Notes: generated by a model not told the origin, from the letters alone. 64,000 nucleotides of DNA from Phytophthora quininea (GCA_011947345.1 JAAVTG010001003.1:1054001-1118000), one strand, 5' to 3'; shown: positions 1 to 11,313, counted from the first letter of the stretch. A program made the numbers and translations.

Positions 1-603
1 TCTTCTTGACGCCCAGGATGTCCAGCTGGAAGGTCGTCTTGAGCTCCGGGTGGGTCACGTGGGCCTTCTTGAAGCGCATGGCGCTGGGGCGGATGAAGCG
101 CTCGTACTTTGGCGGCTTGCGCGTAAAGTTCTCGCCCACGAACGTGGCCTTGGTGATCATACGCTTCCACGCCTTGTTGCGGCGCTTGCCCGAGCGCAGC
201 ACCTTGAACATCTCGTCGTCGGCAATGGGCTTGACCTTGGGATAGGCACGTCCCACTTGCCGGCCTTCTCCTTGCGCTTCTGCTTGACCGTGTTGCTCAG
301 CACCTTGGCGCGGGAGACGCCTTCACGGTCCAGCAGGTAGGATGGCACAGCACCGTCGGGCACCTGGTCGTCGTTGGCGTGCTTGTTGGTGCGCTCGTTG
401 TGCAGCGCCAACGTCTTCTTCATGGCCGCCTTTTCCTTGAAGCGCTTCTGGTTGTAGAGCTTGGCGCGCAGGCCGTGCACCTTCTGGGCGAACTGCGAGC
501 GGCGGTGCACCTCACGCGCCTCCTTCTTGCGCTTCTTCTCGGCGGCATCCATGCGCACGCCGTGGCGCTTGCGGTGCATCTCCATGTGCTCGTGCTGCGG
601 CAT
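1..603 (-). CDS. NSA2: NSA2-like pre-60S ribosome biogenesis factor (3' end cut by window edge)
   Basis: Nucleolar assembly factor of the large ribosomal subunit, related to ribosomal protein eS8. The start at 603 gives [15 protein letters not shown], the typical NSA2 beginning. A very basic stretch follows, with the conserved [14 protein letters not shown] and [22 protein letters not shown] segments. The frame is lost near 239-242, where a CCC run reads as if one C were missing. The next frame continues with the NSA2 core ([37 protein letters not shown]) to the window edge. An intact gene with a one-base consensus deletion is the simplest reading. It is divergent from the aminopeptidase gene, about 200 bp away. 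Confidence 0.9.
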
Positions 604-804
604 CTTGGCTAGAAGGAGGGACTGCTGTCTCTGCTGTCTGCTGTTGCTTCTTCCCTCGGCCTGCTTTGACACAAGTGTCTTGCCGTAGCTGCAGCTCTTG
701 GTGAACTGGTTGGCCTGGAACGAGTGGCCGCTGATTGGCCAAAACGTCATTTTATTTATCCACTATTTTATGTATCTTTTAGGATTTGTTTTTGACTTGC
801 AGTT
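604..804. promoter_or_regulatory. divergent promoter between NSA2 and the Xaa-Pro aminopeptidase gene
   Basis: About 200 bp separate two divergent start codons. An ATTGG (inverted CCAAT box) lies near 734-738. A TCATTTT near 747, in a pyrimidine-rich stretch, resembles the oomycete initiator consensus. The promoter role is inferred from position and motifs. Confidence 0.45.
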
Positions 805-2309
805 ATGTGGCGTAAGCTCGCGACGACGCTCGCGCGTCCGCGCGCGCTGCGCTGCCATCGAGCCGCGTCCACCTTCGCAGTGGAGGCCGCTGACGCCGAG
901 CCGTTCAACCCGTTCGCCATCCAGGAAGGATGTCTCCAACCAGGCCTGCCAGCCGCAGAGTTCCACGAACGCCGCGCCAAACTGTTCGACGTCATGCCCG
1001 ACAACTCTGCGCTGATCGCCAACGCTGCTGAAGTCAAATTTATGACGCACGACATCCCCTGGGAGTTCCACCAGAACGCCAACTTCATGTACCTCACCGG
1101 GCTCGAAGAACCGGACGCCCATGCGGTGCTGCTCAAGAGACAGGAGAAGACCTCGTTCGTGCTGTTTGTGCGGCCCAGAGACCCGCACAGCGAGCAATGG
1201 GACGGAGCCAGAGTCGGTTTGGACGGGGCAAAGGACAAGTACGGCGCCGACGATGCCTTCCAGCTCACGGAGCTGCAACCGGCCATGAACAAACTGCTCA
1301 GTGGCCTGGACAAGGTCTTTGTGCTCAAACCTGATGGAGGCAAGTACTCCCAGAGCTTCATTGAAGCCACGCAGGGATACCACAACAAGTTCTTTGCTGG
1401 AGACTTTCTGGTGGAGCAGCTTCGAGTCGTCAAGTCGGAGAATGAACTCAACCGGATGCGCTTTGCTGCGGATATTGGCGCGCAGGGCTTCATTGACATG
1501 ATGAAAGCCACACGACCGGGCATGTCCGAACTCGCGCTCGGGTCTGCATTTGAAGGCTCCATTAAGAAGAACGGAGCGCTGTGGAATGCGTTCCCGAACG
1601 TCGTGGGCTCCGGATCGAACGCTGCAGTGATCCACTACTTGGCGAAGCGGGATTTGCTGAAGGAGCACGACTTGGTGCTGGTGGACTCGGGATGCGAAGT
1701 CGCCGGTGGATACGCTAGTGACATCACCCGCACGTGGCCTGTAGGTGGCAAACTGTCGTCAGGACAAGTCACAATGTACGAGTTCGTGCTGGACGTTCAG
1801 AAGAAATGCATTGAACACTTGCGGCAGAAGATCGAGGCCAAGGAGTCGATCAGTCTGAATCAGCTACACGACTACTCTTTAGAGCTGATGATGCCGAGAC
1901 TGCATGAGCTCGGCGTCTTGAAGCTCAAGGGCGGATCCTACTCGCGCTCTGCGATGCGCGAGTTCCAAAAGTACAACCCGACGCATATCGGCCATTACCT
2001 TGGAATGGATACGCACGACACGCCACACATCACGCGCAGTGGACCGTTGGTACCAGGCATGGTGGTGACGGTGGAGCCGGGTATTTACCTGCCTGAGAAT
2101 GATTTTGATCTGCCCGAGGAGTTCCGTGGTATCGGCATTCGTATTGAGGACGACGTTGTGGTATGATACCTATCAGGCTTTACTGATTGAGAAGCTCATC
2201 TAATATTTTGTTTATGATTGTGGCTCAGATTACGGAGAATGGAATAGAGATCACAACGTCCAAAGTACCGAAAGAACTGGACGAGATGGAGGCATTACGC
2301 TACCAGTAG
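805..2309 (+). CDS. XPNPEP3: mitochondrial Xaa-Pro aminopeptidase 3 (M24B metallopeptidase)
   Basis: Removes N-terminal residues next to proline; the XPNPEP3/Icp55 branch trims imported mitochondrial proteins. Exon 1 is 805-2160. A 68-bp intron starts GTATGA and ends CAG, and exon 2 is 2229-2309, giving 478 residues. The first 25 residues (MWRKLATTLARPRALRCHRA) are basic and lack acids, fitting a mitochondrial presequence. An aminopeptidase-P N-terminal domain covers about residues 45-190. The creatinase fold follows with the five metal ligands visible: D in LVDSGCE, D in SDITRTWP, H in HIGHYLGMD, E in TVEPGIYLP and E in IRIEDDVV, the last just before the intron. No frame breaks were seen. 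Confidence 0.93.
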
Positions 2310-2423
2310 AATGGATTTTTCTGTTCGGCTAACTATGACAAGAATACACAGCCAAGTTTTCAGAACCACAACACCGGTCAATATTATATTGCTCTGCATT
2401 TGCTTTTAACTGCTGCAGCGCCT

Positions 2424-3549
2424 TCAGGTGTCGGGTTCGGGATCTTCGGAGGTCCACGTTCGCAATACTCTGTAGTGCAGGTCGTTGAACGCTTCGTACT
2501 CGTGTCTGCACGCGGAGTTAACACGACAGCAATAATTAAACTATCGACTAAAACGCACCGTAGTTGTGCAATGCGCGTAGCTCTTTCCATTCGCGGTAGA
2601 TCTTTGAGCAGCACGATCTTTTCTGTTGCCGTGGTTGCTTCCTGCACAGAGATGGTCATGGATGATTATCAATGCAAATCAATGTCGAAAAACGGCAGCA
2701 ATACCTGGCTGCTTCGAGTTGGCTCTTCCATCGTCGAACCTGTAACCTCTTGACTCCCACGCTTCCGACGAGATCGAGATCGACTGCGTGGAGGCTTTTG
2801 GGTCGCCTCCGTAGGCACCGACCGCTGCGCGTTGCCAGAAGGTAATACTTCTTCAGACACTGGCGCCGCACCTTCAATGCGAATCGCTGTCATATCCGTT
2901 GCTACACTGTCCAGTGTAGTAGGCTTTGCTTTACTACTACACAGCGTAGTCGAAGGTTATCTTGCTCCAGCGGAGACAGCAGCAGCAAACGCCCATCCGG
3001 AAGCGTGCTCACTCCAGCCTAACAGCAGCCATAAATCAAACCTCTCTTCCACACAGCAAACTTCCTTGTACATACACGTTGTCGGGTCTTCAGATACATC
3101 GCAAACTCTTCAAACCGTAACTTGTCGCCTTCTGTAGCTGGCACTACCACCACTTGTGGAGGCTGCATCAACATCACCATTGCTCAATCCCCAAGAAGCT
3201 CATCAAAGCTCCTTACAAAGTCAGCACTTACATCTAGTCTGCAGCATGCAATCAATCTGCCCACTTCAGCAAAGTCTAGTCGCTTCATAATGTCCACCGC
3301 AGTGATCCTAAACGTCCACGATGGTCATCAGTCGTCCACTTTGCACCGTCGAAACCATCGACCTATTGACACCATCCAATATCAGCCGCACCCAATCGCC
3401 TCGAGCTTCGCCAGGTCCACAGTAGGGAACGGTAGATGTTCTGCATCTCCCGCGACGTTCACGCAGTCGAATAGATATTTGCCGGCCTTGTACACGCTGA
3501 ACGCCACCATCCTCTGCAGCCCACCGCTGCCAGCCCCAAGTTTTAACAT
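2424..3549 (-). CDS. predicted seven-exon SPOC-domain-like nuclear protein
   Basis: No long open frame exists here, but GT-AG introns connect short exons in one consistent phase: 3549-3392, 3307-3232, 3162-3076, 3018-2943, 2901-2705, 2641-2559 and 2505-2424 (252 residues). Residues 1-135 resemble a SPOC domain, notably the C-terminal pattern [20 protein letters not shown] followed by a hydrophobic strand; SPOC domains occur in SPEN/RBM15/FPA-type RNA and chromatin regulators. An SR-rich basic stretch ([14 protein letters not shown]) and a short helical tail follow. The 41-bp intron 4 is unusually short and is the weakest junction. The next frame beyond the stop reads [16 protein letters not shown], so the true end may be later with a base missing. 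The model is mine and lacks transcript support. Confidence 0.5.
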
Positions 3550-3632
3550 GTACACCTTTTCATTGGTCGAAAAGAATACTAGCCAATCAAAGCATCTCGC
3601 CGGAAAAGACGAGTCGACATTTCAACCTGAAA
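3550..3632. promoter_or_regulatory. 83-bp divergent promoter of the SPOC-like gene and MLH1
   Basis: The two predicted start codons are only 83 bp apart. The spacer contains ATTGG (about 3562) and CCAAT (about 3584), CCAAT boxes in opposite orientation. Such compact bidirectional promoters are typical of gene-dense oomycete regions; function is inferred. Confidence 0.4.
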
Positions 3633-6570
3633 ATGACGCAGCGGATCGAGCGCCTGCGGCCGGACGTCGTGAACCGCATCGCGGCCGGAGAAGTGGTGCA
3701 CCGACCCGCCAATGCAGTGAAGGAGCTGCTGGAGAATGCGCTCGATGCAGGAGCTACAAACGTCGCCGTGACGGTGAGCCAGGGCGGCCTCAAGCTGCTG
3801 CAGATCCAGGACAACGGCCGAGGCATCCTAAAGGAGGACCTGCCTCTGGTCTGCGAGCGGTTTACGACCAGCAAATTGAAGACATTCGAGGACTTGAAGG
3901 ACATTAAGAGCTTCGGCTTCCGAGGCGAAGCGCTGGCCAGTATCTCCCACGTGGCTCACGTGTCAATCACCTCTAGGACCAAGGAAGAGCCGTGTGCGTA
4001 CAAGTGAGTTAAGTTGCAATGAGTGAGGATGATTGAGGAGGGGTTTTAATGGAGTTTGCAATGCAGAGCGTCGTATCGAGATGGCAAATTGGTGGCGAAG
4101 AAGCCTGGAGAGTCGGCGGACCCGAAGCCATGTGCGGGAAAGAACGGCACGCAGATTGTGGTCAGTACTGGGGATTTTAGCCTTATTCCGAGGAAGTAGC
4201 TGATGGAAATGATTTTGCTAGGTGGAAGATTTGTTTTATAACCTTAGCACGAGGAAGCAGGCGCTGAAGAACGCGTCCGAGCAGTACAGTCGCATTCTGG
4301 ATGTGGTGCAAAAGTATGCCATTCATTTTGGTGGGAAAGGAGTGGGGTTTGTCTGCAAGAAGGTGGGGAAATGTAGCAAATGAAGAACGCCTTTTAGTAG
4401 TGACAGTGGTGCTTATGTTGTAGCACCGCGAGTCGTCATGCGGCGTGAATACGGCACAGAGCTCTTCCCAACTAGATGTGATCCGAACGATCTACGGCAG
4501 CAAACTGGCAAGCGAGCTGACTACGTTTGAACACGTCCGAGATACAACGGCTGCGGGGTTCATGGACCTCCAGCGCCGAGTGCGAGGCTACATCAGCAAT
4601 GCGAACTACAAGTACGAAGCGTCTGGTGGTTGCAATTAGTTCCAGGATACTAACCTTTGCGTTGTTTACTGTGCTGTAGTTTGCGTAAAAACCACTTCAT
4701 CCTGTTTATCAACGACCGATTAGTTGACTGCCCCGCACTAAAGCGGGCATGTGAGTATGTGTACTCACTCTATTTACCGAAGCACACTCATCCATTTATT
4801 TACCTGAGCATGGAGTTGCCACCTCGCAACATCGATGTGAACGTGCATCCTACCAAACGAGAGGTGGGTAGCCAGTCCTATGCTACGTACACTTCAACTA
4901 ATTCCTTCTCGTTTGCTTTCGTGCGTTTGATGTCCTCACCAGGTGCACTTCTTGCACGAGGAAGATATTGTGGATTCGATCATCCAAGCTATTGAAAAAC
5001 GACTGAAAGGGAGCAACGAAAGTCGGAGTTTCTCAGTCCAGCCGATCACGGCGATGCTTGGAGCGTCTTCGATGAATACTGGCGACGCATCAGCGACACA
5101 ACGTCGACGCGAAAGTGTGATGGAGGAAGAAGAGAAAAAGGTGGAGGTTGAATCAAGCGATGGCGAAGAGGATAGCGATAAACGCCAAAGTACAAATGCT
5201 GAAGAAGACAGCCAAACTATGATGAGCCAATCGATTGAGCTGGATCTCAGCCAAAGGCCAAAGGCACCGTCAAAGAAATATCAACCAGCACTGGTAAGTG
5301 TCGAAGTTTAGCTGAGCGGGGGACTTACGCTAATCGTTTTGTTGTTCGGTGTGATAGGCACCACAGCGACTGGTTCGAACAGATCACCGATCAAGCACGA
5401 TCGACAAGTATTTTTCCTAGAGTCACAGCGATCGCAATCGTCACAATCTACTCCAAACTCCCAGTCCACTGCTGAAGACCATGACAGTAGCCCTGACAGG
5501 GCTAGGAAGCCTCGTGGAGACTCTGTAGAGAGCGATTCAGACACAGCAACTACGTCTACCTCCAGAAAGCGAAAGCTTGCCGAAATGGAAGACAATCAAG
5601 GTAAAAGTGCTACGGTCATGGTGTGATTGACGACATTTTCATTGATCGTGTTTGTTTCTTCGCGTGCAGAGCCCGATCCAGAGGAGCATGAAGGTCGCTC
5701 CAGTTTGGAGGCCACGCAAAGCCCGCAAACGCTGTCCAGTGTCCAGAACTTGCTGAGCTTAATACGACAGAAGAAGAACAAGGCGCTTGTCCGAGTAAGA
5801 ATTGTTGAATTGCGTTCGTTGGTCAACTCATTGCTCACGTTCTTGCTGTTGTAGCTCTTTCGTGAACACAGTTTTGTCGGGGTCGTTGATAAGCACTTCT
5901 CCCTCGTCCAGTACCGCACCAAGTTGTACATTGTCAGACACGACATTGTCGCTTTCCACGTCTTCTATCAGCAGGTCTTTCTGCTCTTCGGTGAGATGAA
6001 ACCAATCACCCTGCAGAAGCCAATCCCAGTGTACGATCTGGTGCTCGAGGCGCTCAAAAACCCCAGGAACGGCTACGACGAAGAAGACGGACCAAAGGAG
6101 CAGCTCGCGGACGAGATCAAAACGCTGTTGATCACCAACGGCCCCATGTTAGCCGAGTACTTTTCGCTCGACATTAACTCGCAGGTAAGGAGATTGCAGC
6201 CACTGCACTAGTGACACCAAACTGACCGTTCTGTGCTATACAGGGCTCTTTGTGCACACTACCAAGACTACTCCCCGACCACGAGCCGTCAATCCACTCA
6301 CTACCAGATTTTGTGTTCCGGTTGGCGACCGAAGTGAGCTGGGAGGAAGAGGAACCGTGCTTTGAGAGCGTCGCCCAAGTGCTGGCCGGTTGGTACGGCG
6401 AGATGCGGTACCCCGGCAACGCCGAGCGGGAGGCGCTCGTACTGGAGCACGTGCTGTATCCTGCCACCAAAGCCACTGCGTTCTGCCCGCCACACGAGCT
6501 CAACGACGCGCAGCTTATCACACCCGTGGCCTGCCTCACCAACCTGTACAAGATCTTCGAGCGCTGCTGA
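3633..6570 (+). CDS. MLH1: DNA mismatch repair protein MLH1
   Basis: MutL homologue that couples mismatch recognition to strand excision, normally with PMS1/PMS2 or MLH3. Ten exons: 3633-4003, 4067-4160, 4222-4362, 4424-4611, 4680-4863, 4943-5293, 5358-5600, 5670-5794, 5855-6184, 6244-6570. GHKL ATPase motifs are clear: ENALDAG (Mg-binding Glu/Asn), DNGRGI, and [11 protein letters not shown] (lid). The transducer domain ends in NVHPTKREV. An acidic linker (about 330-520) follows, then the dimerisation domain with EEDGPKE, LATEV and the eukaryote-typical terminal FERC. Exon 7 loses frame at the T run 5411-5415; one extra T restores it and gives 784 residues, so this looks like a consensus error rather than a lost gene. 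Confidence 0.95.
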
Positions 6571-6897
6571 AAGTTGCTGCACACACGTCACAGATTTCCA
6601 TCTACACCAACCATGGAGACAAGCAGACAGCTTGATCGAGTGCGTGGCTCTAAATGCGTTCGAGCCACAGACAGCAGGGTGTCTCGCCGCCGTCGCCGCC
6701 AGTCAATCGCCGCTGGCACCGGCATGTGTCCGTTACCAGCAAGGTCCTTAAAACTGTACCATCGTTTATCCTAATCTAAGTATGCAGATCGACCCTGCAT
6801 ACAATCGCAAGTCTTTTTGCGCTCGGGTCAACAAACCCCAGGGAAGCCTCCATCAACTTGACGAAACGCGGCGCTTTGGCTTCCCCTCTGCCTCGCC
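6571..6897. other. intergenic spacer between MLH1 and the PAS-MAPK gene
   Basis: 327 bp between tandem genes, holding the MLH1 3' flank and PAS-MAPK promoter. Short frames here are not conserved-looking. I see no RNA gene or repeat. Confidence 0.5.
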
Positions 6898-9124
6898 ATG
6901 AACGGCAAGCAAATGGAGGCGCCCCGCACGACCCACTCGGTGCACTTCGACAAGTCCGTGCGCTCCGACCCCGACAGCGGCCGCTCCAGCTCCAGCGCCA
7001 GCTCCTCCTACGTCAATAGTAACAATAGCACAGCTCCTCCCCGCAATAATGTGGTGCACAAGATCCTGCTGCAGACCGTGGGGAGAACCTGGAAGACACG
7101 AGTCTGCCGGCCGTGCGGTCGCTCGTGGCGGCCGTCGAGAACTACTGCGCGTCCACCGAGAGCCTCGCCAGTCTGGGCAAAAGCCTCTACACGTCGCCCG
7201 CGCTGGTGTTCGTGGTGGACGACGTCATGCGCGTCATCCTCTGGAACGACTGCGCTGTCAAGCTCACAGGGTACGCACGGGAGGAGATGGCCGGCCGCAA
7301 TCTGCTCAAGGAACTGCCCTATTTGGTGCCTCCAGCCACCGCCAAAGTGCTGGCCGACGCGCTGGCTCACTGTGTGAGAGGCTCGCCAGTAGCGAGTGTG
7401 ATGCTGGAGCTGACGAGCAGAGAACAGGGCAAGATTACACTGTTGGGCAGCTGCACTCCCGTGGTGGGGAACCCTGTAGGGGCGGGCATGCTCGTGGTGG
7501 CGCAGGACTTGACACATTTGCCATTCGCCATGGTGGACAAGAAGGCGCTGGCGGAGACGCCGGCGGTGCTGGATCAGACGCAAGGAACACGTGAGCACTT
7601 TTTCTTCGAGATTTGAGAATTGTGCATGCGGCTAACTTCATCTTTTGTAGCGTCGGATACTCAACCGGTGAATGCGACGAATGTCGTTCCGGTTGTACAG
7701 GTTGCGAATCCTGTGGCGCAGAACGTCGCGGCGGTGCCAGCAGCAGTGGCGTCGAACGCGACGCAGATCCCTGGTTGGAGTGAAATCGCGCCGAATTACT
7801 CGATCGAGTGTGTACTTGGCCAGGAAGCTACGGACAAGTGGTGCGCTGCAAACACTTGCCGACGGGGAGATTGTAGCAATCAAAAGATCCAGAACGTGTT
7901 TTCAGACCCGATCGATGCCAAGCGCATCTTGCGAGAGCTCTGCATCTTACGGCAACTACGACACCCCAACATTGTGCAGCTTCGGGAGATCATCGCGCCT
8001 CAGGATATGAACAACTTCCAGGACATCTTTGTCGTGTTTGAGTATCTGCCGTCAGATCTGGAAAAGCTGCTGCACTCGCCGCAATTCCTCACTGCAGAGC
8101 ACTTGCGGTGGCTACTGCTAGATCTTCTTAAGGCTCTCAAGTACATGCACTCGGCGGAAATCGTGCACCGCGACCTAAAGCCGGCGAATGTGCTGCTGAA
8201 TCTGTCACCTGTCGCCATCAAGATCTGCGACTTTGGCTTGGCACGAGGCTTGTCCTCGTCGGCGTCTACAACTGGACGGAAAAGGAAGCGCATTGGAGAT
8301 GGATCCACTCCGGATGAGACCACAACACTGCAGGGTGTGGGAGTACACCCTCGCACCCCTGCGCGCCGGATTCAGCGCCAACTCACAGAGCACGTGGTCA
8401 CTCGATGGTACCGAGCGCCAGAGATTATCTTCCGCGACCACGACTACTCTGCTGCCATCGACGTGTGGTCGGTAAGTGACTTAACCGTGGAGTAGCGAAG
8501 ACTTGGCCTAACAGCGTCGTGTCTGTAGGTGGGCTGTATCTTTGCCGAGCTGCTGAGCATGCAGAAGAGCAGCGTTCCTTCGCACTACCAGCGCGAGCCG
8601 CTCTTCCCAGGCGTGTCGTGCTTCCCACTGAGTCCTGGTGCTGGTCAGGTAGCTTTGCCTCAAGACAGTCGGGACCAACTAAACACGATCCTGGATGTCC
8701 TTGGAACGATGGAGGAGGACGATATCGCGGAGATTGCGGACCCAGACGTGCAGTTTTACTTGCGCAGTCTGCCTCCCCGGCCGAAGCGGAACCTGCAGGA
8801 AATGTATCCTGGTGCCGAGCCAGAGGCGATCGACCTGTTGACGTGGATGCTCAAAATGAACCCGCGCAAACGTGCAACGCTGGACGAAGCGCTTTCACAC
8901 AAGTACTTGGCCAGCATCAGGTCCCTGGAAGAAGAGATCGTGGCGCCCGGGACCATCCAGCTCGAGTTCGACGAGAAGAAGATGAACGTGGGGAGATCCG
9001 CCAGCGGATGCTCAACGAGATTCGGTTTTACCACCCAGTCGCCGGCATGAATGCGACTGCCGCCACTTCGGCGCGGGGCAGTGAACCGAATGGTGTCATT
9101 AGCAAGAAGGCCAAGCAAGGCTAG
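6898..9124 (+). CDS. PAS-domain MAP kinase (oomycete MPK7-type architecture)
   Basis: Serine/threonine kinase with an N-terminal PAS sensor; P. sojae MPK7 has this layout, from memory. Exons 6898-7590, 7651-8471 and 8529-9124 (704 residues after repairs). The PAS domain is about residues 85-200 (SPALVFVVDDVMRVILWN). The kinase shows HRDLKPANVLL, DFGLARG, a long activation-segment insert with basic RKRKR, then TEHVVTRWYRAPEIIF, and finally DVWSVGCIFAELL. The dual-phosphorylation site reads TEH, not TEY. Five one-base deletions are implied: 7080-7083 (G run), 7823, 7864-7867, 7882-7885 and 8990-8993. Three fall in the ATP-binding region, scrambling the Gly loop and VAIKK lysine; adding the bases restores a normal kinase, so I treat them as sequence errors. 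Confidence 0.88.
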
Positions 9125-9223
9125 GAACCTTCGTGAACACATGTCGAAATCGAGGCCAACCAGTAACTCTTAGTACTAAACTTGCACACGTATCCACAAC
9201 TGCGGAGCGTTTGAAGGCGTTAG

Positions 9224-10105
9224 TTAACAGTAGGAACTCTGGCGGCAAAGCGGGCACGTCATACTGGTGCCGAACCAGTCAATGACGCAGTCTTCGTGGA
9301 AGTGGTGATGGCACGGCAAGCTCACCAGCACTCGGTCCTGCGTCGCGAGGTCTTCGTTCAAGCAAATGGAGCACAAATGCTCCGAGCTGCTTTCTTCCGC
9401 GGGGTTTGCCACGTCTTGCAGCGCCAGAACTGCCAACTGACGACGCGCCTCAGCGTCTTTCTGCGGCTGCGGGATTTCCAAGAAGGTCTCCAACTGCGAG
9501 AGGATGGCGCACAACTTGGTCCAGGACGTGGCGAAGCTGTCGGTCTGCAGCTGCTGGTTGGTCGTGTAGACGGTCAGATCCAAGTACACGCCCAGCAGCT
9601 TCCGCACAAAAGTCGGCAGTCCTTCGGCTCGCTCCTTCACTGCAGCGGGCGAGTCGCCCCGCAGCCGCTTCCTCGGGAAGGAGGGCGAGATGGCGCGTCG
9701 CATGGCGTTCGACACCAGCGCCAGCGTCTTGTGGGAGTCAGCGGGTGTCTTGGAGCTGAAGGACTTGAACACGACGGACTCCCAGTCCGCGATCTGCCTG
9801 AGCAATTGCCGCCGGAAGGTCTCGAGCTCCGAGTAGCGTTTCTTCAAGACCCACCGGCCATCAGGGACTCGGTTTCGAGGGTCCTGGTGGTGCTGGATGT
9901 GCATGTTGTAGACGACGACGGTGGTTGTGGTGTCGCCGACCAGCACCCGACTGACGGTGGTGTGGATTTCGAGCTCGTTGTCGACCACGCTCTGGCGGCG
10001 GCGCGTCTGGAACTTGAGCAGACGGCGGAAGTGCGGCTCGTCCAGCATCCCGCTAGACGCCATGAGCTGGTTTTCAAGCGCGGACATCCGCACAGACATC
10101 CGCAT
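9224..10105 (-). CDS. PX domain-RING-H2 protein, putative membrane-associated E3 ligase (copy 1)
   Basis: Single-exon gene of up to 293 residues. The PX-like phosphoinositide-binding domain lies about residues 40-190 (RWVLKKRYSELETF, then the proline-containing SPSFPRKRL). A C-terminal RING-H2 finger follows: CSIC at about 245, CHHHFHEDC and CPLC, giving C-x2-C...C-x-H-x2-H-x2-C...C-x2-C. A ubiquitin ligase working at endosomal or other phosphoinositide-containing membranes is inferred. Alignment with the neighbour suggests the real start may be the in-frame Met at 10087. It converges on the PAS-MAPK gene with a 99-bp gap and is a tandem duplicate of the next gene. No frame breaks. Confidence 0.85.
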   Translation of the reverse strand: MRMSVRMSALENQLMASSGMLDEPHFRRLLKFQTRRRQSVVDNELEIHTTVSRVLVGDTTTTVVVYNMHIQHHQDPRNRVPDGRWVLKKRYSELETFRRQLLRQIADWESVVFKSFSSKTPADSHKTLALVSNAMRRAISPSFPRKRLRGDSPAAVKERAEGLPTFVRKLLGVYLDLTVYTTNQQLQTDSFATSWTKLCAILSQLETFLEIPQPQKDAEARRQLAVLALQDVANPAEESSSEHLCSICLNEDLATQDRVLVSLPCHHHFHEDCVIDWFGTSMTCPLCRQSSYC

Positions 10106-10377
10106 GGCAGTGTCGCGTCAAGTCGGAGAATGACTTGGATATTCGGAAGCTAATTCCGCGAGGAAGAGCCCAGACGGGATTGGTTTCCTTGGTGCGCTGG
10201 TCGCGAAGAAGAGCTCGAGCATATTTATTCCCGCACATTATCTAGCATCATGTTCTTGCGAATCTCTTCCTGGGGTTCAATTACGCGTTAAAAATCACTC
10301 GCGGTCCACATGCAACTTCCCGCGTTGGTCCTCGACGCGGCTAATACTTACCGACAACACTAACAAACAGCGCGATC

Positions 10378-11313
10378 TCATGAGCTGGTGGTGGAGCGAC
10401 GACAGAGCGGACACGTGGTGCTGGCGCTGAACCAGTCGATCACGCAGTCCTCGTGGAAGTGGTGGTGACACGGCAACTGCACCAGCGGCGACTTGTCATC
10501 CTCCGCGGGGTCTTCATCGACCTCATTCAGGCAGATGCAGCACACGGGCTCGGTCGACCCACGGTCAAAGCTACTAGTAACGCTCCCGTCGAGATTCTCG
10601 AGCGCTAAGACCGCCGACTTTCGCCGCGACTCGGCGTCCTTCTGCGGCTGCGGGACCTCCAAAAAGGTCTCGATCTCTGTCAACATCTTGCTCAGCAGGT
10701 CGGAGGAGCCGCTGAAGACGCTGCCTTGAAGCTGCACGTTGGTCACGTAGAGCGTCAGGTCGGTGTAGACGCCCATGAGCTTGCGGACAAACTCGGTCAG
10801 TCCGTGGACGCGTTCCGCAATGATCTTGGGCGTGTCGACCCGCAGGCGCTTCTTGGGGAACAGCGGCGAGATGGCGCGCCGCAGCGCGTTCGACACGACC
10901 GCGAACGTCTTGTGCGCGTCCCCGCGGCCTTTCACCGCCGCGGTGGTGGTCTTTGCCCGGTCGAATTCGAGGTGGACGGCTCGCTCCCACCGCTCGATGC
11001 TCTTGAGCAGCTGCTTGCGGAACGTCGCGAACTCCGAATAGCGCTTCTCCAGCACCCACCGCCCGCCGGCGTCGGCGTCGACGTCTCGGGCGAGCGCCGT
11101 GTGGTGCAGCACGTCGTCGGGGCTGCGGATGCGCATACGGTAGGCCGTGAACGACAGGCGCGGGTCGTCGAAGACCAGCACCTTGACGGTCTGCGTGAGG
11201 ATCTCCAGCTCACTGCCGCCGAGGCCGCGACGGCGACGGTCTTGGAACTTGAGCAGTCGACGGAAGCGGGGCTCGTCCAGCAGCCCGCTCCTAGCTAGCA
11301 GCTTGGCTTCCAT
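10378..11313 (-). CDS. PX domain-RING-H2 protein, putative membrane-associated E3 ligase (copy 2)
   Basis: Single-exon paralogue (311 residues) of the preceding gene, 272 bp upstream on the same strand. The order is the same: a short N-terminal segment (LLDEPRFRRLLKFQ), a PX-like domain (RWVLEKRYSEFATF, SPLFPKKRL), a helical linker containing EVPQPQKDAESRRK, and a RING-H2 finger (CCIC, CHHHFHEDCVIDWF, CPLC). Differences are spread along the proteins, with extra residues in the PX and RING loops, so the duplication is not recent. Function is inferred as for copy 1. Confidence 0.85.
   Translation of the reverse strand: MEAKLLARSGLLDEPRFRRLLKFQDRRRRGLGGSELEILTQTVKVLVFDDPRLSFTAYRMRIRSPDDVLHHTALARDVDADAGGRWVLEKRYSEFATFRKQLLKSIERWERAVHLEFDRAKTTTAAVKGRGDAHKTFAVVSNALRRAISPLFPKKRLRVDTPKIIAERVHGLTEFVRKLMGVYTDLTLYVTNVQLQGSVFSGSSDLLSKMLTEIETFLEVPQPQKDAESRRKSAVLALENLDGSVTSSFDRGSTEPVCCICLNEVDEDPAEDDKSPLVQLPCHHHFHEDCVIDWFSASTTCPLCRRSTTSS

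Noticed and set aside
763..1668. 301-residue frame on the minus strand
   Set aside because: Exact shadow of the aminopeptidase exon, whose metal-binding motifs are on the other strand.
3122..3907. 261-residue plus-strand frame upstream of MLH1
   Set aside because: It overlaps the MLH1 start in another frame and covers introns of the minus-strand gene; low-complexity and no motif.
5795..5854. Alternative reading through MLH1 intron 8 as coding (ends [14 protein letters not shown])
   Set aside because: The GT-AG intron restores the conserved [11 protein letters not shown] segment; the read-through ends in an unrelated tail.
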